The notes beneath the pieces are model-generated. The model did no database searches, was not told where the DNA came from, and was given only the letters and a program-made list of their open reading frames with translations. From assembly GCA_022710165.1 (NCBI GenBank), contig JAKLHL010000049.1, forward strand, positions 1 through 9,993: 9,993 bases of DNA. The letters are read 5' to 3'. Position numbers and translations under genes: made by a program. The stretch comes from Bdellovibrionales bacterium (GTDB taxonomy: Bacteria > Bdellovibrionota > JAFGOL01). Below are positions 7,344 through 9,993 of this stretch, piece after piece (position 1 is the stretch's first letter; each line of letters starts with the position of its first letter).

Positions 7344-7727
7344 TCAATTAGCTGTCTTTCCTATGCCTACTGATGATGATGTACTCCCAGTAGCAGTACT
7401 CCCGCTTGAACTGCAGTCCTCTAAATAAGGATATAGAACGAACAGTTGTTCCAGATCGATCTTATCGACCACTCCGTCCTTGTTTATATCCAGTTCAGCG
7501 TCATATACAGCAGTACCTGAAACTGATGTCTTGTCCGCTGTAGCAGCCAAGGTGGACCTTAGAGCTGCTTGAAAAGCAGTAAGGTAATCACAGTCTATGA
7601 CTATTTCTTCCTCTTGTTCTGCTGCTTCATTCAAAGCTACAGCTTCTTCTGGAGCACCTTTGTTCACTGATACTGTGCATGAGGAAAAGATCAAAATTAT
7701 GAAAAAAGCATAAAATAGCTTACTCAT
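7344..7727 (-). CDS. Small lipoprotein L3 with canonical dockerin-like EF-hand loop
   Basis: A 127-aa predicted lipoprotein and first gene of the trio. The frame is open upstream to an ATG at 7784, but that start lies in the promoter. ATG at 7727 has GGAGG 8 nt upstream and gives a signal peptide like its neighbours (MSKLFYAFF, lipobox FSSC, Cys17). An acidic Glu/Ala-rich linker (26-41) is followed by IDC (44-46), matching IDC/VDC in L1 and L2. Residues 80-91 form a textbook EF-hand/dockerin loop (Asp80, Asn82, Asp84, Gly85, Val87, Asp88, Asp91) followed by the helix-like LEQLFVLYPYL. Cys46 and Cys105 are the only cysteines besides the lipidated one. The last 22 residues are Ser/Gly/Thr-rich, including the approximate repeat GSTAT-GSTSS. 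A true dockerin has two such loops and this has one, so cohesin binding is not implied. Calcium binding is likely; biological role unknown. Confidence 0.82.
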   Translation of the reverse strand: MSKLFYAFFIILIFSSCTVSVNKGAPEEAVALNEAAEQEEEIVIDCDYLTAFQAALRSTLAATADKTSVSGTAVYDAELDINKDGVVDKIDLEQLFVLYPYLEDCSSSGSTATGSTSSSVGIGKTAN

Positions 7728-7735
7728 ATATAAAA

Positions 7736-7740
7736 CCTCC
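7736..7740 (-). promoter_or_regulatory. Shine-Dalgarno of lipoprotein L3
   Basis: GGAGG on the minus strand, 8 nt before the ATG at 7727. It decides the start, because the longer frame's ATG at 7784 has no comparable site and lies upstream of the predicted transcript start. Confidence 0.8.
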
Positions 7741-7755
7741 ACTACTACTTTTAGA

Positions 7756-7784
7756 AGTATAACACAGGAAGCATTATTTGTCAA
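7756..7784 (-). promoter_or_regulatory. Sigma-70-type promoter for the lipoprotein trio
   Basis: On the minus strand the -35 box TTGACA (7784-7779, perfect consensus) and the -10 box TATACT (7761-7756, five of six) are separated by exactly 17 bp (7778-7762). Transcription should start near 7749, giving a leader of about 20 nt before the L3 ATG that contains the GGAGG ribosome site. The promoter fills most of the 69-bp gap after dapA. A short inverted repeat (TACTT/AAGTA, 7746-7750 and 7755-7759) overlaps the -10 box and start point; it could be an operator but is short enough to be chance. No terminator for the upstream operon is visible, so read-through from dapA is possible. Confidence 0.82.
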
Positions 7785-7796
7785 GAGATTATGTCG

Positions 7797-8675
7797 TTAT
7801 AAATATCTTTTAAAGATCTCGTCAAATTTCTGGGTATTCTTAAGCTCGCTTAAAGGCAGTCTGACTGAACCGTCACCATAACCCATCTTTTTCATTGCAT
7901 ATTTTACGGGTCCAGGGTTGCTCTCTATGAAGTTTATCTTCATCATCTCAAGCATCTTGTAGTGTATGGACCTTGCCTTTGAAACGTCTCCCCTAAGCCC
8001 TGCATCCACAAGCTCCTTCATCTCTTTTGGGAACTCATTTGAGAACACAGATATTGCCCCATGGTAGCCAACGCTCATAAGAGGGAGTGTGAGGGCATCA
8101 TCACCCGATAGAAAGATAAAATCCGTCCTCTTTGCCATGACCTTTTGATAAAGTTCCATTGCAAAGTTAAGATCCCCTGATGCTTCTTTTATGGCGCATA
8201 TGTTCCTGTGTTTTGAGCTAAGCTCAGCTACGGTATCACTGAGTATCCAGCCTCCAGTCCTTCCAGGAATATTGTAAAGTATTATTGCTGTATCGCCTGC
8301 CGCTTTTGATACCTCGGCGTAGTGTTTTAAAAGACCTTCCTGGGTAGGTTTATTGTAGTAAGGGCTTGCAACAAGATAGCCGTCCAGTTTAAGTGTGTTC
8401 AGCTTCTTTATCTTTTCACAAAGCACAGCAGTATTGTTCCCTCCGCTGCCTGCAACTACAGGTTTTCCCCCGCTGTGGGCTTTGCAGAAGTTTAAAAGTT
8501 CAAGGAGCTCTTTTTCAGTGAGAGAGGTCCCTTCACCAGTGGTCCCTGCTACAACAAAATAGTCCACACCCCCATTTATCTGCTGGTCCAAGATCTTTTC
8601 CATCGCGGTATAATCTATTTCACCGCCGTTCTTAAAAGGCGTTATAAGGGCAGTCCCAAGTCCTTTAAAGTTCAT
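7797..8675 (-). CDS. dapA: 4-hydroxy-tetrahydrodipicolinate synthase (DapA)
   Basis: Condenses pyruvate with aspartate-semialdehyde in the first committed step of the diaminopimelate/lysine pathway; cytosolic TIM-barrel enzyme. The 292 aa equal the usual length. GTTGEG at 44-49 (Thr45), SPYYNKP at 104-110 (Tyr107), LYNIPGRTG at 133-141 (Tyr134, Arg139) and IKEASGD at 162-168 with the Schiff-base Lys163 match the E. coli catalytic set (Thr44, Tyr107, Tyr133, Arg138, Lys161). FLSGDD and GAISVFSN follow as expected. AAAGGAGG lies 5 nt before the ATG, and the gene overlaps the Nudix gene by 11 bp. A related aldolase such as NanA cannot be wholly excluded, but the motif set and length favour DapA. 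In a Gram-negative cell it supplies both lysine and the peptidoglycan cross-linking residue, which may explain its linkage to lysS. Confidence 0.95.
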   Translation of the reverse strand: MNFKGLGTALITPFKNGGEIDYTAMEKILDQQINGGVDYFVVAGTTGEGTSLTEKELLELLNFCKAHSGGKPVVAGSGGNNTAVLCEKIKKLNTLKLDGYLVASPYYNKPTQEGLLKHYAEVSKAAGDTAIILYNIPGRTGGWILSDTVAELSSKHRNICAIKEASGDLNFAMELYQKVMAKRTDFIFLSGDDALTLPLMSVGYHGAISVFSNEFPKEMKELVDAGLRGDVSKARSIHYKMLEMMKINFIESNPGPVKYAMKKMGYGDGSVRLPLSELKNTQKFDEIFKRYL

Positions 8676-9060
8676 AAGAGCCTCCTTTCAATATCCCTGC
8701 AAGTTCAATATCTGCAGGGACCATATCATAATCCCCGAGTTCAACTGGTCTCACCCATTTTGCATCCATATGTTCCACGGTGTTAAGTATCCCGCCTACT
8801 ACATTGGCGCTGTAGGCGGTAAAATTAATGGGTCCAAAATCATATTCATACGTCCATTGGTAGACTTGTTCACCGACGTTTATATCAAGCTCAAGTTCTT
8901 CCATTATCTCTCTTTTCAATGCAGACCTGAACTCTTCTCCGTCCTTTACCTTGCCTCCGGGAAATTCCCACTTCCCTTCAAAACCCATACCCTTGCCTCT
9001 TTGGGCTATCAGGATCTTTCCGTCGCTGCTGGCTATTATACCTGCTACCACTTCAAGCAT
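8665..9060 (-). CDS. mutT: MutT-type Nudix hydrolase
   Basis: A 131-aa Nudix pyrophosphohydrolase of MutT/NudG size. The Nudix box spans Gly36-Leu58 (GGKVKDGE then KREIMEELEL), with the metal-binding REIMEE at 50-55. The usual Gly near the end of the box is Glu57. GKWEFPGGK (29-37) and the C-terminal DAKWVRPVEL fit the 8-oxo-dGTP/CTP pyrophosphohydrolase group, so a role in removing oxidised or unwanted nucleotides is likely; the exact substrate is not determined. An in-frame upstream ATG at 9108 would add 16 polar residues that have no family counterpart and lie deep in mazG. ATG at 9060 has AGAGG 9 nt upstream and starts right at the domain's first strand. It overlaps mazG by 8 bp and dapA by 11 bp. 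Confidence 0.9.
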   Translation of the reverse strand: MLEVVAGIIASSDGKILIAQRGKGMGFEGKWEFPGGKVKDGEEFRSALKREIMEELELDINVGEQVYQWTYEYDFGPINFTAYSANVVGGILNTVEHMDAKWVRPVELGDYDMVPADIELAGILKGGSYEL

Positions 9061-9847
9061 CTTTAAGGACCTCTTTTGCCTTGTCCCAGAGTTTATCCTG
9101 CTCCTCAAGGCTGTAGTCTGACAGTTTTTTTCCCTTCTCTTCTGCCATCTTCTCCATCAGTTTGAAACGGTTCCTAAACCTTACAAGACAGGCCCTGTGT
9201 GCCTCTTCCGGGTCCATCTCAAGGTGCCTTGAAAGATTGCAGACCGCAAATAAAAGATCACCCAATTCATGTTTTATCTCTTCTTTTTTTGTTCCGGAGA
9301 TGGAGACCTTTAGCTCTTCTAGTTCTTCGTCTATCTTTTCCATTACCTCTTTAACACCCGGCCAGTCAAAACCGACCCTTGAGGCCTTTTCTGTAAGGCG
9401 GACTGCCTGAAGTGTTGCCGGCATTGCCATAGGCACACCGTCTATTGCTGACCTTTTACCTTCGCCTTCTTTGCGTTTCTTTTCATTTATCTTTATTGAT
9501 TCCCACTGTACCTCGACCTGTTTTGAGGTGATGCCAGCGGCCTTGTCAAAAACATGCGGATGACGCCTTATAAGCTTGCTACTTATACCATCTATTACGT
9601 CCTGCAGTTTAAAGGCCCCGTTCTCTTCTGCGACCTGGGCATGAAAGATGACCTGGAGCAAAAGATCTCCCAATTCCTCTTTTAAATGCTCATGGTCCTT
9701 GTTCTCTACAGCCTCTATGACCTCATAGGCCTCCTCAACCAGGAAGCGCTTCAAGGTATCATGGTCCTGCTCCCTGTCCCAGGGGCAACCGTCTGGCTGT
9801 CTAAGTCTTGCCATTATGTCTACAAGCTTTTGGATATCAGTTTTCAT
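9053..9847 (-). CDS. mazG: Nucleoside triphosphate pyrophosphohydrolase (MazG)
   Basis: Hydrolyses (d)NTPs to NMPs and pyrophosphate; in E. coli it cleans nucleotide pools and lowers ppGpp. Its 264 aa equal the two-domain E. coli form (263 aa). The N-terminal domain has the signature LRQPDGCPWDREQ (15-27) and the metal motif EEAYE (38-42) with EELGD (57-61). The C-terminal, usually catalytic, domain has VGFDWP (158-163), DEELEEL (173-179) and HELGD (193-197). Both ExxE...ExxD sets are intact. The start overlaps the lysS stop by 11 bp and only a weak purine-rich site precedes it, so expression probably relies on coupling to lysS. The stop overlaps the Nudix gene by 8 bp, pairing two nucleotide-sanitising enzymes. 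Confidence 0.96.
   Translation of the reverse strand: MKTDIQKLVDIMARLRQPDGCPWDREQDHDTLKRFLVEEAYEVIEAVENKDHEHLKEELGDLLLQVIFHAQVAEENGAFKLQDVIDGISSKLIRRHPHVFDKAAGITSKQVEVQWESIKINEKKRKEGEGKRSAIDGVPMAMPATLQAVRLTEKASRVGFDWPGVKEVMEKIDEELEELKVSISGTKKEEIKHELGDLLFAVCNLSRHLEMDPEEAHRACLVRFRNRFKLMEKMAEEKGKKLSDYSLEEQDKLWDKAKEVLKDA
9070..9074 (-). promoter_or_regulatory. Shine-Dalgarno of the Nudix gene
   Basis: AGAGG on the minus strand, 9 nt before the ATG at 9060 and inside the end of mazG. It supports this start over the in-frame ATG at 9108. Confidence 0.6.
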
Positions 9848-9993
9848 TTGCTGTTTCTTCTGCCTTCTTTGGTCTTAAAACAGGGAAGAGTATTACGTCC
9901 CTTATAGACGCTGAATTTGTGAGGAGCATGACAAGCCTATCTATGCCTATTCCGAGCCCGCCTGCAGGCGGCATTCCATATTCGAGCGAACGC
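9837..9993 (-). CDS. lysS: Lysyl-tRNA synthetase class II, C-terminal end only
   Basis: Only the last 51 residues are inside the window; the rest lies beyond the right edge. LEYGMPPAGGLGIGIDRLVM followed by LLTNSASIRDVILFP is the class II motif 3 region and C-terminal end of bacterial LysS, including the Arg of motif 3 that contacts ATP. After RPK comes a short polar tail (KAEETANEN) before the TGA at 9839-9837. The enzyme charges tRNA-Lys in the cytoplasm. It is the first visible gene of the lysS-mazG-mutT-dapA block. Confidence 0.96.
   Translation of the reverse strand, partial: RSLEYGMPPAGGLGIGIDRLVMLLTNSASIRDVILFPVLRPKKAEETANEN

Noticed and set aside
7452..7490. L3 as a true dockerin in a cellulosome-like system
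   Set aside because: Only one loop is present instead of two, and no cohesin or carbohydrase is visible nearby.
7728..7784. 19-codon N-terminal extension of L3 from ATG at 7784
   Set aside because: It would be encoded by the promoter itself, lacks a ribosome site and would bury the lipoprotein signal peptide.
9061..9108. 16-codon N-terminal extension of the Nudix protein
   Set aside because: It lies wholly in mazG, adds polar residues absent from the family, and the shorter start has its own ribosome site.

Overview
The window reads as one densely packed, single-strand stretch of a Gram-negative (diderm) bacterial chromosome. All ten genes lie on the minus strand, so transcription runs from high to low coordinates. 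Three N-terminal lipoproteins and a glycosyltransferase related to LPS-core enzymes point to an outer membrane. GC is moderate and ATA (Ile) and AGG (Arg) codons are frequent. Two lipoproteins carry a Cys-bracketed Asp/Asn loop resembling repeats common in secreted myxobacterial proteins. Together this suggests a deltaproteobacterial-grade lineage (Myxococcota, Bdellovibrionota, Desulfobacterota or similar), but I cannot assign a taxon. I see no mobile element, CRISPR array, tRNA or rRNA.

Layout in order of transcription (right to left). Positions 9993-7797 hold a housekeeping block: the 3' end of lysS (lysyl-tRNA synthetase), mazG (NTP pyrophosphohydrolase), a mutT-type Nudix hydrolase and dapA (4-hydroxy-tetrahydrodipicolinate synthase). 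Adjacent genes overlap by 8-11 bp, so they are very probably one operon with translational coupling. A 69-bp gap follows, holding a near-consensus sigma-70 promoter. Positions 7727-6293 then hold three small lipoprotein genes, called here L3, L2 and L1 in order of transcription, separated by 9-16 bp. Each carries an EF-hand or dockerin-like acidic loop. L1 and L2 are clear paralogs sharing six cysteines besides the lipid-attachment Cys. L3 has a canonical loop without the loop cysteines.

After a 50-bp gap come a GT4-like glycosyltransferase (6242-5271), a WaaE-like GT2 glycosyltransferase (5269-4499), dnaE for the replicative DNA polymerase III alpha subunit (4506-1084), and the first 367 codons of a secreted protein resembling FlgT/CsgG-type envelope proteins (1102 to the left edge). 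This last gene starts at GTG inside the end of dnaE and runs out of the window. These four genes are separated by 1 bp or overlap by 8-19 bp.

The polymerase, nucleotide-sanitising (MazG, MutT) and lysine-related genes are ordinary housekeeping functions. The least explained part is the lipoprotein trio with its own promoter. It may work at the cell surface together with the adjacent glycosyltransferases, but that link rests only on position. No gene-free stretch exceeds 69 bp.
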